A stretch of 64,000 bases of DNA from Aurantiochytrium sp. KH105 (taxonomy: Eukaryota; Sar; Bigyra; Thraustochytrida; Thraustochytriidae), in assembly GCA_003116975.1 (NCBI GenBank), contig BGKB01000232.1:1-64000 (forward strand). Reading direction: 5' to 3'. The notes below the pieces were generated by a model. That model was given only the letters and a program-made list of their open reading frames with translations. It was not told where the DNA came from and did no database searches. Within the stretch, counting starts at the first letter, position 1, and each line of letters begins with the position of its first letter. Positions 20,017-30,840 of this stretch are shown piece after piece. The position numbers were made by a program, and so were the translations under genes.

Positions 20017-22383
20017 TCATGTCCCACGCGGCCCAAGCGGATTTCCTGACATACGCTGTTGCTGGGACGGCGGTGGTGCGCCCCACGGTGACCACGCCTG
20101 ATACTGCGTTTGTTCCGGACCACCATTTCCTGGGCCCGAATAGGCACCTTGCGCAGTCTCACGAAGCCATCGAGAGTACGAACCGCTTCCTCCTGGACCA
20201 CCCACGCCTGGAGATACTGCTGCTGCTGCAGGCGCCATTGCCATCTCGGGAGCACGAGACGTTGATGATCGAAACCAAGAACGACGCACGGGAACATCAA
20301 CAACGACCTCGCCAGGACGCAGACCTTGATTTGCCGCAGAGGCCTGCGGCGCAAACTGAGACGCCTGCTTACTTTCCGAACCTTGCGAAGCGCGACGTCG
20401 GCGCCAAACGACAAAGGCCACCGCAGCCATGCCTGATAGCGTCACCATGGCCACGCAAAGAAAGGCGGCGAGCATGAGAACATCGACGGAATCATCATCT
20501 GCATCAGCCGGGGAGGCCGTCGGCCACGGCGTCACGGTCACGGCTGCAAAGCAGTTCGAATAGTTGCTCTCATTGTCACAAAGTCGCTTGCTTACCGACC
20601 CCTCGCACGACTTGACCGCAATCGAAGACGACATGTACGTATCGCATTCAGACGTGCTGAGCTGGTACTCTTGCGACATGACCGACTTGCCATTGTCGAG
20701 AAAAACATCATATTTGCTGCACAATCCGCGACTCACACAAGCTTCTGCAAAACCAAAGTCAAAGACTGGTTCCAGGTCTTTGGCGATAGAGTGCGCCGAG
20801 TAAAGACCGACGAGGAGCTCCTTGGACGAAGCGTACTCGGCAATGTAGGTGTTCAAGTCGATTTGAAAGTCTTCTGCAGATGCACGATTGGTGATGCTGT
20901 CGACGCCCAAGTTTGATCGGCACGAACTATGCTCCAAGCAGTCCGTGTCGAGTGGCAAGACGCCATGGCAGCCGATTTCGGCGGCTGTATCAATGCGCGC
21001 AGCAATGAGTGGGCGCAACGCCGGGTCGGTCATGTTCAGCCAAAGGTCGCCGCGACGGTTCGTCGCATCGTTTTCTGCGAGAACCGCTTCCCAAGCAGAC
21101 GGGTTCGCCTGGTAGTCGGGCCTCCACGTTTCGAGTGCGCCCGCGCTAAAAGTACAAATGGCGTGGTGGCCTCGCGCAATGAGATAGTCGACCTCGGCGC
21201 GATTGGGCCCGCTTGCGTCGTGCAAGCTCATGAGCACGACTTGCGCGCCTGTAATGTTCTCGTACGTCGGCGCAGAGGCATTGACAGTCGCCGTCGCCAA
21301 AGCACGGCGACGCGACGTCACGCCGTTCTCCGAAGCCGCCATTTCTGCTGCCTCGACGATGCGATCGTCCATATCCGAGAATCCAAAGGCGAGGTTTGCC
21401 CATGCCGCAGGAGCCTCTGGGAACCAGACTTGATAAAATGTTGGCGCGGCAGTAGGTATTGGCGACGGCCGAGGCGTCGGCGAGCTCGCAACGGTAGGCG
21501 TTGACCCCGAGGGAGTTGGCGATGCGCCGGGTGATGGCGTCACGTCGACTTCGTCAAAGCAGTTTTTCCACGATCCGCTCGTGCAGACGCCTCCGCTTCC
21601 CGAACAGTATTTCGTGCTCATCGAGTACGACGAGGCTTCCGTGCAGGTGTCCGAGGCTGTCCTGTATTCGACATTAAGAATCCCCTTGTTTTGCGCGGCG
21701 AAAGGGGCAAGCTGTCCGCACTCATTGTATTGCTGGCACTGCTCATTGACGGCAAAGTCGTAGACATCGGCCATGTCGTCGACAAGAGCAAGAGAGTTTT
21801 TCAAGCCGATGGCGAGCCCGAGGTTGTGAGCCGCGTTCACTTGCCAGAGGTTGTACGTGTACTGGGCGGCTTTGGCCTGGGCCACCGTCGAAAGCGAGCT
21901 GATCTTACCATAGCAGTCCGAGTTGTCGTAGCAGTCGGTGTTGTCAGGTTCGATACCGTCGCAGCCATAGGCTTTTGCGCGCTCAAAACGAGGCAGCATG
22001 AGCTCGGCCAGGGCGTCGACCTTGGTAATGTCGAGCCACTCTTCGTTCCACGAGTCCATCTCGCCGACGGCGGCGGCCATCCAGGCCTCCTCATCGTCTT
22101 TGCAGTCTTCGCGCCAGGGTTCAAGCGTCCCCGTCGAGATATAGCAGATCACCTTCAAGCCGGCGGCCTTGTAGCCCGCGATTGCGTCCTTGTGGTCGTC
22201 GAGGTCGACGATGACGAGCGCGCTCCCGTCCGTGGAGTCCTTGCCGCCGCTGTTCCAGCCCCACGCCAGCAGCGACCACGCGATCCCGGTCTCCACCTGC
22301 ACGACGCCCCGTGCCACGCCGACGAGCGCCGCGAGCGCCGCCGCCGCGAGGAGCCCCGCGGGGCCTCCGGACCCCGTCCGCAT
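20017..22383 (-). CDS. Two-domain GH114-like membrane protein
   Basis: From ATG 22383 the protein is 788 residues, with a signal peptide (1-26). A first GH114-type TIM-barrel domain spans about 33-277: WSLLAWGWNSGG, VICYISTGTLEPWR and DGIEPDNTDCY at 142-151. Then come a Ser/Thr/Pro linker (281-315), a second diverged GH114-like domain (about 318-610) where the same site reads GVLPLDTDCL, a transmembrane helix near 632-660 (VLMLAAFLCVAMVTLSG) and a Pro/Ser/Gly-rich cytosolic tail. GH114 enzymes are endo-alpha-1,4-polygalactosaminidases and related hydrolases. The paired cysteines in both domains suit extracellular folding. The neighbouring gene at 23159-26284 is a paralogue in the same orientation. 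The family is clear; substrate and activity are not. Confidence 0.85.
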   Translation of the reverse strand: MRTGSGGPAGLLAAAALAALVGVARGVVQVETGIAWSLLAWGWNSGGKDSTDGSALVIVDLDDHKDAIAGYKAAGLKVICYISTGTLEPWREDCKDDEEAWMAAAVGEMDSWNEEWLDITKVDALAELMLPRFERAKAYGCDGIEPDNTDCYDNSDCYGKISSLSTVAQAKAAQYTYNLWQVNAAHNLGLAIGLKNSLALVDDMADVYDFAVNEQCQQYNECGQLAPFAAQNKGILNVEYRTASDTCTEASSYSMSTKYCSGSGGVCTSGSWKNCFDEVDVTPSPGASPTPSGSTPTVASSPTPRPSPIPTAAPTFYQVWFPEAPAAWANLAFGFSDMDDRIVEAAEMAASENGVTSRRRALATATVNASAPTYENITGAQVVLMSLHDASGPNRAEVDYLIARGHHAICTFSAGALETWRPDYQANPSAWEAVLAENDATNRRGDLWLNMTDPALRPLIAARIDTAAEIGCHGVLPLDTDCLEHSSCRSNLGVDSITNRASAEDFQIDLNTYIAEYASSKELLVGLYSAHSIAKDLEPVFDFGFAEACVSRGLCSKYDVFLDNGKSVMSQEYQLSTSECDTYMSSSIAVKSCEGSVSKRLCDNESNYSNCFAAVTVTPWPTASPADADDDSVDVLMLAAFLCVAMVTLSGMAAVAFVVWRRRRASQGSESKQASQFAPQASAANQGLRPGEVVVDVPVRRSWFRSSTSRAPEMAMAPAAAAVSPGVGGPGGSGSYSRWLRETAQGAYSGPGNGGPEQTQYQAWSPWGAPPPSQQQRMSGNPLGPRGT

Positions 22384-23158
22384 GCTCTTGCCTCGCGGCC
22401 TCCGAGCCAGGCCCGCAAACACCCGCTCCCGCGCGCTCGCTCGCTCGCTCCCGGGTTTGGTCGCGGCGACCCGCGCTCGCGAAGGCTTTCAGGATCGCGC
22501 GGAGGCTTTCCCGCGCACGCGAAGGCTTTCGCGCGCAGGCCGCGCCGCGACAGCCCGTGGCGCGGCGGTGATGCGGATGTGAACGCCGCAGCGCGTGCCT
22601 CGCCCTGCGACTGTCTCCGAACCGCGGCTTGGCTTTGTGTGGTTGGTTAGCGGTAACCGGGGTGTGCACGCGCCGGGTGCACAGCGCGTGCACGCGAGGA
22701 CGACACCGAGCGCGGCGTCGGAGCGGAGCGCGGGGAAACCTGCAGCTGCTGCTGCTGCTCCGCGTTCCAAGCCGCATCGCGGCCGGGGCGCGGCGTGCAC
22801 GTGCTCGGCCGGTCGCAGGGAGCGGGATGCGAGGAGGCGCGGCTCGTGCGGGTAGGTATAGGGTACGAGCGCGAGCGAGGGAGCGAGGATGGGGAAGGCG
22901 GGACACAAGGACGGCCCAGGAAGGTCGCGATACCTTCTGCCTGAAGGCCGGGCCGTAAAAGACGCAGGAGCGCCAAGGACATCGCGCTTGTTATTGTCGA
23001 TAAGAGCGGCCACGTCAACAAACACGACAGAAGAAGGGCGAGCGAGCACAATTCAGTGGTGGCCGCAGTTTGCCGGCAGCCGTAACCGCTGCCGGCTGCG
23101 AAAAGGGGAGAAAGAAAGGAAGAAATGAGAGTTGTGTTACAGTTTATTTTACCATTTT
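22384..23158. other. Intergenic region between the two GH114-like genes
   Basis: It holds the 5' region of the two-domain gene and the 3' region of the three-domain gene. A GAGC run in sense orientation for the downstream gene lies at 22435-22450. No additional gene is seen. Confidence 0.55.
22435..22450 (-). promoter_or_regulatory. GAGC run upstream of the two-domain GH114 gene
   Basis: Four GAGC units on the coding strand end 51 nt before ATG 22383. The placement matches the runs before other genes in the window. Confidence 0.35.
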
Positions 23159-26100
23159 TTAGACGGCAGCTCCAGGTTGGGCGCGCTTCGCAGGGACAGC
23201 AGCCTCGACAGATACGAGGTGGTCTTGCCGCTTGCTGACGCTCCCGTGCTGAGCGTGCCGCTTGGCAGCCGCAGCCGCCGACTTGCGGCGATGACGACGG
23301 TAAACCAGGATCGCGACGCAGGCAATCGCCGCGCCGAGCATTCCGGCGATGAACGGCGTGAGGGCGAGCGCGTGGTCACCCTGGGTAGACGCCGGCGAGT
23401 CTGCGCTTTCAGTGGTGGCCTCGAGCTCGAAGCAGTTCGTTTGCGTTGAGTTCGCGTCGCAGCGCTGGGCTCGCGAATCTCCAGTGCACATCTTTGTCGA
23501 AACGCCCCACGCCTCGGACGCTGTGCAAAATTTCGCATTGACGTCGTACTCGCGGTTGAAGACGGGCATGCCGCTCTCCAAAAAGGACATGTAGTGCCAG
23601 CAGTTGCCCCGGGAGATGCAGCCCTCCGCGAGTGCAAAGTGGAATTTCGAGGCCAAGGCGTCAGACAGCTTTGCGTCCGCGTGCAGGCCTACAATGAGAC
23701 CAAAGGATGCCGCGCGCGAGGCGAGCCAGTCGTTGTAAGCGTACTGCGACGCGTCGGCCTCCTCGCGTGAGAGCGAAAAGGCACGTCGGCACGAGGAAAA
23801 CATGTGGCAGTACACATGAAGCGGTAGAACGCCATCGCAACCGATCGCAGAGGCCGCAGCGATGCGCTCGCCCATGAGGGTGCGCAGCGCCGTGGTGCGA
23901 ATGTCGAGCCAGTTGCGACTCTTTTGCGTCGAGGTCAGCGCCGCCCACGTCTCGGGGTCCGCCACGTCGTCAGGCCGCCACGACTCGCGGAGGCCCGCGC
24001 TAAACGTGCATACCACACGCCGGTCTGTGTCTGCGCTGACGAGCTCCTGCACCAGTTCTGCATTGACCGCGCCGGTCGCGTTGTTGTGGAGGTCCACAAG
24101 AACAATCTTGACGCCCGTTACATTGTCGGTGCGCTCTTCGTATGTTGTGGTAGTTTTCGACTGGACGCGGCTGGATGGACGAAGCGCAGTCAGCTCGGAT
24201 GAATTACCAGAAAACGAAATGGCTAGATCCGCCCAAGGAACGGGACTCGGCGCCACATAATCAGCAGGAGGCGACGTCTTCACTTCTGAGCTTGAATTGA
24301 AGCAGTTCATCCACTGCCCGGTTTCGCAAATGTCGTTGACCGAATGATTGCCACCGTCGCAATACTTGAGCTGGATGCTAAGCTCTTGCGCGTCGAGGCA
24401 TACTTGGGTCTCGTTCTCGAGACTGTAGTGATGCACCCAGATCGACTTGTTTTGCGCGTGAAAAGGGGCGTACAGACCACACTCGTCATAGTAAAGACAC
24501 TGCTCATTGATGGCCCAATCAAAATCGTCGACGAGGTCGTCAATGAGTCCCAAGGCGTTCTTTAGGGCGACAAGCAGGCCACGCGCGTGCGCCGCGCTGG
24601 AAAGCCAGCGATTGTACACGAGCTGGTCTGCACGTGCGCGCGAGGGATCTGCAAGGTGCGAGGTGCACGAAGACTGAAGCGCACAGTCCATAAAGTCAGG
24701 CTCAATGGCTGAACATCCGCGTGCCACGGCGCGATCGAGCCGCGGAATCATCAGTGCTTGCAGCTGCGTCAGATTGCCGATGTCCAGCCATGCGTTTGTC
24801 GTGTCCTCGGTCGCATTGAGGACGGCGGCTTGCCATACTGCGGGGTCTGCCAGCACATCAGTGCGGTGCAGCTCCCGCGAGCCGGCACTAAAGTAGCACA
24901 CCACCTGTTTACCACCTTCTCGCCACTTGGCAATTCTCGTCTCGTCCATGGTGTCGAGATCCACCATGATGGCATCCATATTACGCGTCGAATCTTGGCC
25001 GCCCATGGCCCATCCCCACGCAAGATTTGCAAACGTAGTGTTGGGCGGCATGACGCTGAGGGTAGAATTGCTCACGAGGACTTCACTCGACGCACTCGTA
25101 GGCGCTGCCGTTGTAGGTGATGCCGTTGTCAGTGATGCCGTGGTGGGGGATGCCGTGGTGGGTGGTGGTGTGGTAGGAGATGGCGTAGTGGGCGATGCCG
25201 TTGTCGGTGATGCCGTTGTCGGTGGTGCTGTGGTGGGCGATGCTGTGGTGGGCGATGCTGTTGTAGGCGATGCCGTGGTGGGCGATGGCGTTGTGGGCGG
25301 AACTGCCGTGGGATAAGGCGTGGGCGCTGGAGTGCTGAGCAATGTACTATCCCCACAGTCGATCCAAGTGCCATTCTTGCATATGCCATCAGCGCCTGCG
25401 CACATTTTGGAGCTGAGACTCCTAGTAGTGGCTTCGCTACAGGTGGTGTTGGAGAGCTCGTATTCGACGTTGAAGATGGCCTTGCCTTGCGTTGTGAAGG
25501 GTGTCAAGAGTCCGCACTCATCGTTCACGACGCACTCTTCGTTGACGGCAAAGTCGTACAGCGAGGCCATGGACGAGACGAGCTGGAGTGAGTTTTTTAA
25601 GCCAATGAGCAGACCCTGTTCCCGAGCCTTGGTCACTTGCCAAGTATTGTACTCGATTTGAAGCTGCATGGCCTGGTAGGCGCTTCCTGCTGCGGCGGTG
25701 ATGTTCATGTAACAGGTGGGGTTGGCATAACAATCGGAGTTGTCTGGCTCAATGCCGTCACAGCCAGCCAGAGCTGCGTTTTCGAATCGCGGGCTCATGA
25801 GCTCCTTGAGTTGGTCTAGCATGCTAATGTCGATCCAAGCCTCGTCCCAGGTGGTCATATTGTTGAGAGCCACCGCCTTCCACGCCGAGGCATTGGCCAA
25901 GACATCTGCGCGAAAGGGCTCAACGGTCCCTACAGACATGTAGCAAATGACGGTCTTGTTCTGCGCCTTGAGCTCGGGCATTATCGCGGCGTGGCTCGCC
26001 ACGTCCGGGTCCACGAAGACGACGTCGCGGCCGTCCAGGTCGTCGTGCCCGCCGTCGGCCCAGCCCCAGGCGAGGAGGGCCCACGACGCGCCCGTCGTTG

Positions 26101-26284
26101 TCGCCACCGCGGCTGCCGCTGCCGCCGGCACCATCGCGCCGCCAGCCCCCGCCAGGACCGCCACCGCCGCGAGGGCCGCGGCCGTCGCCGCCGCCGTCGC
26201 CCTGCGCGCGCGGCGCGGCCGCGTCCTCTTGCGCGACGCGGACGGCGGCGGCGCCGCCATCTCCCTCGTCATCGTCGTCCGCAT
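23159..26284 (-). CDS. Three-domain GH114-like membrane protein
   Basis: From ATG 26284 the protein is 1041 residues; ATGs at 26272 and 26260 are alternatives. A basic N-terminus is followed by an Ala-rich hydrophobic segment (about 30-60) acting as signal or anchor. GH114-like domain 1 (64-310) has DGIEPDNSDCY at 176-186. A Thr/Pro/Ser linker (316-400) carries a TTASP-type repeat. Domain 2 (about 416-665) keeps AIEPDFMDC. Domain 3 (about 680-960) reads GVLPLHVYCH, losing the acidic pair. A transmembrane helix (FIAGMLGAAIACVAILVY) and a short basic tail end the protein. It looks like a paralogue of the adjacent two-domain gene with an extra barrel. An extracellular glycan-active or glycan-binding surface protein is inferred. 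Confidence 0.83.
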   Translation of the reverse strand: MRTTMTREMAAPPPSASRKRTRPRRARRATAAATAAALAAVAVLAGAGGAMVPAAAAAAVATTTGASWALLAWGWADGGHDDLDGRDVVFVDPDVASHAAIMPELKAQNKTVICYMSVGTVEPFRADVLANASAWKAVALNNMTTWDEAWIDISMLDQLKELMSPRFENAALAGCDGIEPDNSDCYANPTCYMNITAAAGSAYQAMQLQIEYNTWQVTKAREQGLLIGLKNSLQLVSSMASLYDFAVNEECVVNDECGLLTPFTTQGKAIFNVEYELSNTTCSEATTRSLSSKMCAGADGICKNGTWIDCGDSTLLSTPAPTPYPTAVPPTTPSPTTASPTTASPTTASPTTAPPTTASPTTASPTTPSPTTPPPTTASPTTASLTTASPTTAAPTSASSEVLVSNSTLSVMPPNTTFANLAWGWAMGGQDSTRNMDAIMVDLDTMDETRIAKWREGGKQVVCYFSAGSRELHRTDVLADPAVWQAAVLNATEDTTNAWLDIGNLTQLQALMIPRLDRAVARGCSAIEPDFMDCALQSSCTSHLADPSRARADQLVYNRWLSSAAHARGLLVALKNALGLIDDLVDDFDWAINEQCLYYDECGLYAPFHAQNKSIWVHHYSLENETQVCLDAQELSIQLKYCDGGNHSVNDICETGQWMNCFNSSSEVKTSPPADYVAPSPVPWADLAISFSGNSSELTALRPSSRVQSKTTTTYEERTDNVTGVKIVLVDLHNNATGAVNAELVQELVSADTDRRVVCTFSAGLRESWRPDDVADPETWAALTSTQKSRNWLDIRTTALRTLMGERIAAASAIGCDGVLPLHVYCHMFSSCRRAFSLSREEADASQYAYNDWLASRAASFGLIVGLHADAKLSDALASKFHFALAEGCISRGNCWHYMSFLESGMPVFNREYDVNAKFCTASEAWGVSTKMCTGDSRAQRCDANSTQTNCFELEATTESADSPASTQGDHALALTPFIAGMLGAAIACVAILVYRRHRRKSAAAAAKRHAQHGSVSKRQDHLVSVEAAVPAKRAQPGAAV

Positions 26285-27892
26285 CGTCCCGCGCGAGCTC
26301 GAGGTCTGCTGCCGGCCGCCGCGCGCGGGCGGTCTCCGGGCGCGCGTCTCGCGGAGGCGCGTCTCGCGGGGGCGCGTCTCGCGGGGCGGGGAGCGGGGTC
26401 TGCTCTCGCCGCGCGTCGCTGTCGCGTGCGGCGCCCGTGACGGCGCCGCCGCGCGTGCAGGCGCGGCGCGTGAAGTGGCGTTCTCGACGCACGAAAAGTG
26501 CACCAAGTGTGGGCCATCACTTCTTCGGTGGGGCCGACGGGCGGGAGAACGAGTATACGTATGGTATACTGGTAAAGTTGACTACTATACGCTGGGACGG
26601 GCAGCGGTGGCAGCTGCGCAGCGGCGGGACCAGCAACGAGGGCCGAGGCGAGTTTGTTGCGCCCTGGAAGTCTGGCTGGCGAGTCCGTGGCAGCGGCGGC
26701 CGCGCGTGTGTGCATGGCAACTCCCACCTTCCTCGGCGGCGGGCCGCAGCCGCCACTGCCGCGGGACAGACAGCCAGCCAGCCAACCAGCCAACGAGCCA
26801 GCCTACCAGCTAGCTAGGGCCGGCCGCTCGAGGTGTCCTGACGAGCCCAGCGCCCATGTGGTTGGTTGCTTGCTAGGCTGGCTGCTTGGTGGGGCGGGCG
26901 TGGCAGCTGGACAGCAACTCGATCGTCAGGGGCGTGCGGAGATGCGGCTGATTGGGTCTAAAGAATACATCATGTCATGGTTGTCAATTTACTTCAGGTG
27001 CCATCAATCTGGCTGTCATAGATCATGTGTTTGAGTCGATCATTCATTTCTTTCTTCCTTCGTTCGTTCGTTCGTCTCGTTCTTGGCCTTAATTCGCTGC
27101 CAAGTCCAGGCTCGCTTGCGCGAAACGATGAGTTGCGGGCGCCGTTTCATCATCGAATTCATCTCCAATGATCAGCCAGCAATGGCAAATGATCGGTCAA
27201 TGCCAGCCTGCCTGCAGCAACATCAACCACTTCTAGATCGGCCTAATTGAGTCTTTGCGCGTGCGTGCTAGTTGGACTGTCTGCATCTTGGACTGTCTGC
27301 ATCTGCCTCTAGTTAGGCGCTTCTGCTGGCCGTTCAGAGCATCATCACCTCCCAATCAGCCAGATCGAGACATCGCATCGCGTGGGTACCTAGTGTGGTT
27401 GGGCAGCTGGCTGGTAGGCCGACTGCTCGGCCGGCCCGGCCGCAGCCGCCGCAGGACCGCAGCCGACACCGGGCCGAATCCTCCCTCCTTTCCCTCCCTC
27501 GCCGTCACTTGCTCTAATCCCGCCTGCAGTGGCAGCTAGCTTCTCATGGCGGCCCCCGCGCTTCCTTTCGTGGAAACCACAATGGGTGGCACCTGCGGTA
27601 TTTTTCCCCACAGAAGCCGCCTCGAAGACAGACGCACGCACAAGGCTGGAGACTGGACGGATGGATGAATGGTGGCTGGACCATCTTGATGGGGGACGGA
27701 GCCTCGCGCGTCGTCCGCGGTGGCAGCGTCGGAGCGATGTTTTTCTTTTTCGCGACTGGCTCGCTGATGGCTCGTCTTTGTCAAGTTGGTCTCTCTAGGC
27801 CTCAGGCTGTTCTTTATCAAGTCGGCTTTCTCGTTTCGATCGTCGTTTATCAAGTTGATCGCGAGGCCTCGGCCAAGCTAGCCCCGAGAAGC
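26285..27892. other. Intergenic region, low complexity
   Basis: It lies upstream of the three-domain GH114 gene and downstream of the UPF0489 gene. It contains CAGC/GCCA-type runs near 26768-26815, CGTT runs near 27058-27080 and several GGCTGGCTGG-like repeats. Frames across it are short and without domains. Confidence 0.55.
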
Positions 27893-29614
27893 CTAGGCTT
27901 CGTGTTCGCCGCCGACGGGAAGACTCAGAAGTGAGCCGCGCAAGAGGTCTGTATCTGCACGCGGAAGCACCTCTGCCGAGCGATCAACGGGGGCCACAGC
28001 GAGAGTCGTGACGGAGGTCGAGGTCGAAGATCCATCGCGAAAGCCGCGGTGGTCATAGGCAGCGCCATCAAAGTCGCTATGAAAAGTGAATTGGGCACCC
28101 CGGAAGAGGCGACGCACCATGCCGATAACAAGATACTCGATCAGATTTGCGAGCGACGTCGGCAGGTAGTGGTCGAACTTGTGCGACTTGGACAGCGTGA
28201 CGCAGACAGGAGGACCGCGGGCCGCCACCTCGCGCTGGATCCAGGCTTCTAGACGCGCAGCTTGTGCGCGAACAGCGGACTTGGTCGGACGGCCCACAGG
28301 ACCAAGGTGTGGCATTTCATCGAACATGGACACCATAAAGTCTGCAGACCATTCGAGCATGTCCCGTGAAAAGATAGCTTTCCAAGCCTTGCGCTCACCC
28401 GGCGAAAATTCTTTCAGCGCCCTGAGCAACAGCTCCAACTTGGCGTGCTGCGAAACCTTGCATGTCGAGTCCGCGGTCAAGGTCTCTTCCACGGCCGCGG
28501 CGTTCGTGGGCGCATTTGGCTCCACGAGCAAGAGAAAAAGCTTGCGCAAGCTCAGCATCTCTGCCTCCTCGTCCTCCGATGGGCAAAACACCGCGCCCTG
28601 CAGATGCTCCTGGACCCATTCAAGAGAGAACCCATGAATCTCGAAGAGCTCGACGCATGGGTCGTTGGTGGCGAGAAAGTCGAAATCAATATCCAAGATC
28701 CATGGCGAGCCTGCTCGACGCGGATGATCGATAGGAATTCCCAATGTCGAAACCACTATCTCCAAGGGAACCGTGTAATCGGGCATGAGCGAGTCTTCTT
28801 CGCAAGTTGCAAGATTCTCAGTCGCCCCATTTGCAGGCTCTCGACCGTGTCCAAATTTCGACGCGCTAGTGAAGATCTTGCCCTTGTCGATGCTGCCTTG
28901 TGGGTCTACGTCTGGCAAGGGGTTCACGGCGGCAAAACAGCCGAGCTTCTCGTCCCTATCGATTCCTGCCTTTGCCGAATAGCGACCAACGTTCGGACCA
29001 TTGTACATGCCCATGGTAAAATCTGAGCGAACCCAGTGGACCATATCGACGATGCCAGCAATAATGGCGCGAGTGATGAAGTCGCCAATCCCTGCGTCCT
29101 TGAGGATATTGCGGTGCATGCGTGCGGCAGCCTCGGGGGTGAGCCAAGGCCTGTCCGCACCGCGACCATCGACGTCGTCGTCGACGTCCATCATGTCGCT
29201 GTGCGAGTCAATGTGTACGATTGATACGCCTCTGCGCCCTTGCAGCTTCTCGATCCAAAAGTCAAGCACATTGCCGTGCTGCTCCACGACAAAGACCGGC
29301 ATGCGTGCGGGCTCCGGCCGGACCATCGTCTTGCTGGTCTTGGAGCCGCCCTGCCTCCAAAGCAAGACTGCGCTCAGAACCAGCAAGACGAGCGCCGCGG
29401 CCACGGCGCGGGGTCTGCTTTCGCGAGCTCTCCGCCATGCCTTGACGGCGCGCTCGCGCCACCCGCGAGCGCTCCCAGGCCCCTTCGAGGTCGTACGCGG
29501 CGTCCTTCGGCCCGCGCCGGCGCCGCCGGCCTCGTCGACCTCGCCGAAAGCGCCGCGATTCCGCAGCGCGCCCTGCGACGCCGGCGTCCGCTTCTCCGCG
29601 CCGGAGGAGCTCAT
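27893..29614 (-). CDS. UPF0489 (C5orf22-type) membrane-anchored protein
   Basis: The 573-residue protein starts at ATG 29614 with a basic, Arg-rich cytosolic N-terminus. A single transmembrane anchor follows at about 70-86 (VAAALVLLVLSAVLLW), giving type II topology. The UPF0489 domain begins with EQHGNVLDFW (111-120) and HIDSHSDM (134-141), and has a second acidic motif DIDFDF near 300. The two His/Asp-rich motifs resemble metal-ligand positions of the arginase/deacetylase fold, so a metal-dependent hydrolase is possible, but no activity is established for this family. The membrane anchor is an addition relative to the soluble animal homologue as I know it. Confidence 0.85.
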   Translation of the reverse strand: MSSSGAEKRTPASQGALRNRGAFGEVDEAGGAGAGRRTPRTTSKGPGSARGWRERAVKAWRRARESRPRAVAAALVLLVLSAVLLWRQGGSKTSKTMVRPEPARMPVFVVEQHGNVLDFWIEKLQGRRGVSIVHIDSHSDMMDVDDDVDGRGADRPWLTPEAAARMHRNILKDAGIGDFITRAIIAGIVDMVHWVRSDFTMGMYNGPNVGRYSAKAGIDRDEKLGCFAAVNPLPDVDPQGSIDKGKIFTSASKFGHGREPANGATENLATCEEDSLMPDYTVPLEIVVSTLGIPIDHPRRAGSPWILDIDFDFLATNDPCVELFEIHGFSLEWVQEHLQGAVFCPSEDEEAEMLSLRKLFLLLVEPNAPTNAAAVEETLTADSTCKVSQHAKLELLLRALKEFSPGERKAWKAIFSRDMLEWSADFMVSMFDEMPHLGPVGRPTKSAVRAQAARLEAWIQREVAARGPPVCVTLSKSHKFDHYLPTSLANLIEYLVIGMVRRLFRGAQFTFHSDFDGAAYDHRGFRDGSSTSTSVTTLAVAPVDRSAEVLPRADTDLLRGSLLSLPVGGEHEA

Positions 29615-30194
29615 CGCCCTCGTCCGCCTGGCCGCGCGCGCCGCAAAGAGGTCGCGCGGTCGAGCCAGCAGACCTCGCGGTTTGCCTTTCTTGCAATTAG
29701 CTAGGCTGGGCTCGGCTCGAGGACGTTATGGATGACGATGATTCGACGAGGATCTCTTTGCAAAAGCCAAAAGGCCCACCCAGGCATTCACGGTCAGGCC
29801 GACGCGAGGCAGGCGTCGACCACGCAGCGAACGACACTGCTGCGGAGCATCGCCGAGTCCAACGTTGCGATTTGCTTTTCCGGCAAATGTTTGGGGTGGC
29901 AGCAAGCTTGAAGAGAGATATTGGACCTTGGGTGGGAAACACTCAGGGAGCGATAGAAGAAGATGATGATGATGCGCCATGCAACAACCAGGTATATCTA
30001 TCTATCTGCTCTGCTGACTTGAGTCGGGTCGATGCTTGATCCTTTCTATCGCTGAGGGAGGAAAGACGTCGAGCTCGTGATGAAGAAGAAAAGTATCCTG
30101 CATCAAGTGCGAATGACCTTTCTTTCGGAAAGTATCTGTCGAGGTCTCGAAAAAGCTTTTCTATTCGATGGATCCCTCAAACAACCTCCCTCAG

Positions 30195-30196
<2 letters not shown>

Positions 30197-30228
<32 letters not shown>

Positions 30229-30245
30229 ACAACAACAACAACAAT
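30197..30245. repeat. ATC then AAC trinucleotide run
   Basis: About eleven ATC units are followed by about six AAC units in non-coding DNA. Poly-Ile, poly-Asn and poly-Asp frames through it are artefacts. Confidence 0.9.
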
Positions 30246-30805
30246 AAGAACAGCGCACACCTGCTTTTCCTTTTGTACATACTTTCTCGCCTCCCTTTTC
30301 TTCGTCCACCGGTGAGCTGTGCCAGGCCGGCTCGTTCGCGCAGCCTCGCACGGCGCGGGAGGCGATCCCGCGCGAGCGAGGCTGCGTACGTCGCGCCGCA
30401 CCGCGCGCCTCCGACAGCGATGGGCGGCACGCCTCGCTCACACTGCCGGCAGGCATAAAGGCAGAAATAAGGCTCGACGCGCACACGTCCTCCTTGTGCG
30501 TAGGGAGTACTAGGGTTTGTGGTGGCTGGGCCCTAGGCGCGGCGCGTGCTTGTTTCCAGTGCGAGCGGCACGTGCAAGCAAGACCATCTACTTCTACTTC
30601 TACTTCTACTACTACTACAATTACTACGCAGCAGGGCGAGCTTACTTGGCATAGCGCGATCAGCTTGCTCGCTCGGTCGCCCGCTCGCCCGCGCGTGCGC
30701 AAGGGAGAGGCGGAGAGGACGCACGCACGTGTGCCTGCACGCGGGCGCGTTCGCACGTGCAGGCGCGGAGGGAGAGAGAGCCCAGCCCCGTCTATCACCT
30801 CTTTG

Positions 30806-30820
30806 GCGAGCGAGCGAACG
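30806..30820 (+). promoter_or_regulatory. GAGC run before the BAR-like gene start
   Basis: GCGAGCGAGCGAACG on the coding strand ends 20 nt before ATG 30841, as in the other genes with this element. Confidence 0.35.
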
Positions 30821-30840
30821 GAAGCAAGGCGACGCGCAAG

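Larger units (their letters stand above)
29615..30840. other. Divergent region between UPF0489 and BAR-like genes
   Basis: It contains an (ATC)n/(AAC)n run at about 30197-30245 and a CTTCTA/CTA run at about 30588-30618. A GAGC run in sense orientation (30806-30820) ends 20 nt before the BAR-like ATG. No other gene is supported. Confidence 0.6.

Noticed and set aside
30196-30245. Poly-Ile/poly-Asn or poly-Asp coding segments
   Set aside because: Pure trinucleotide repeat in non-coding DNA; the frames contain nothing else conserved.
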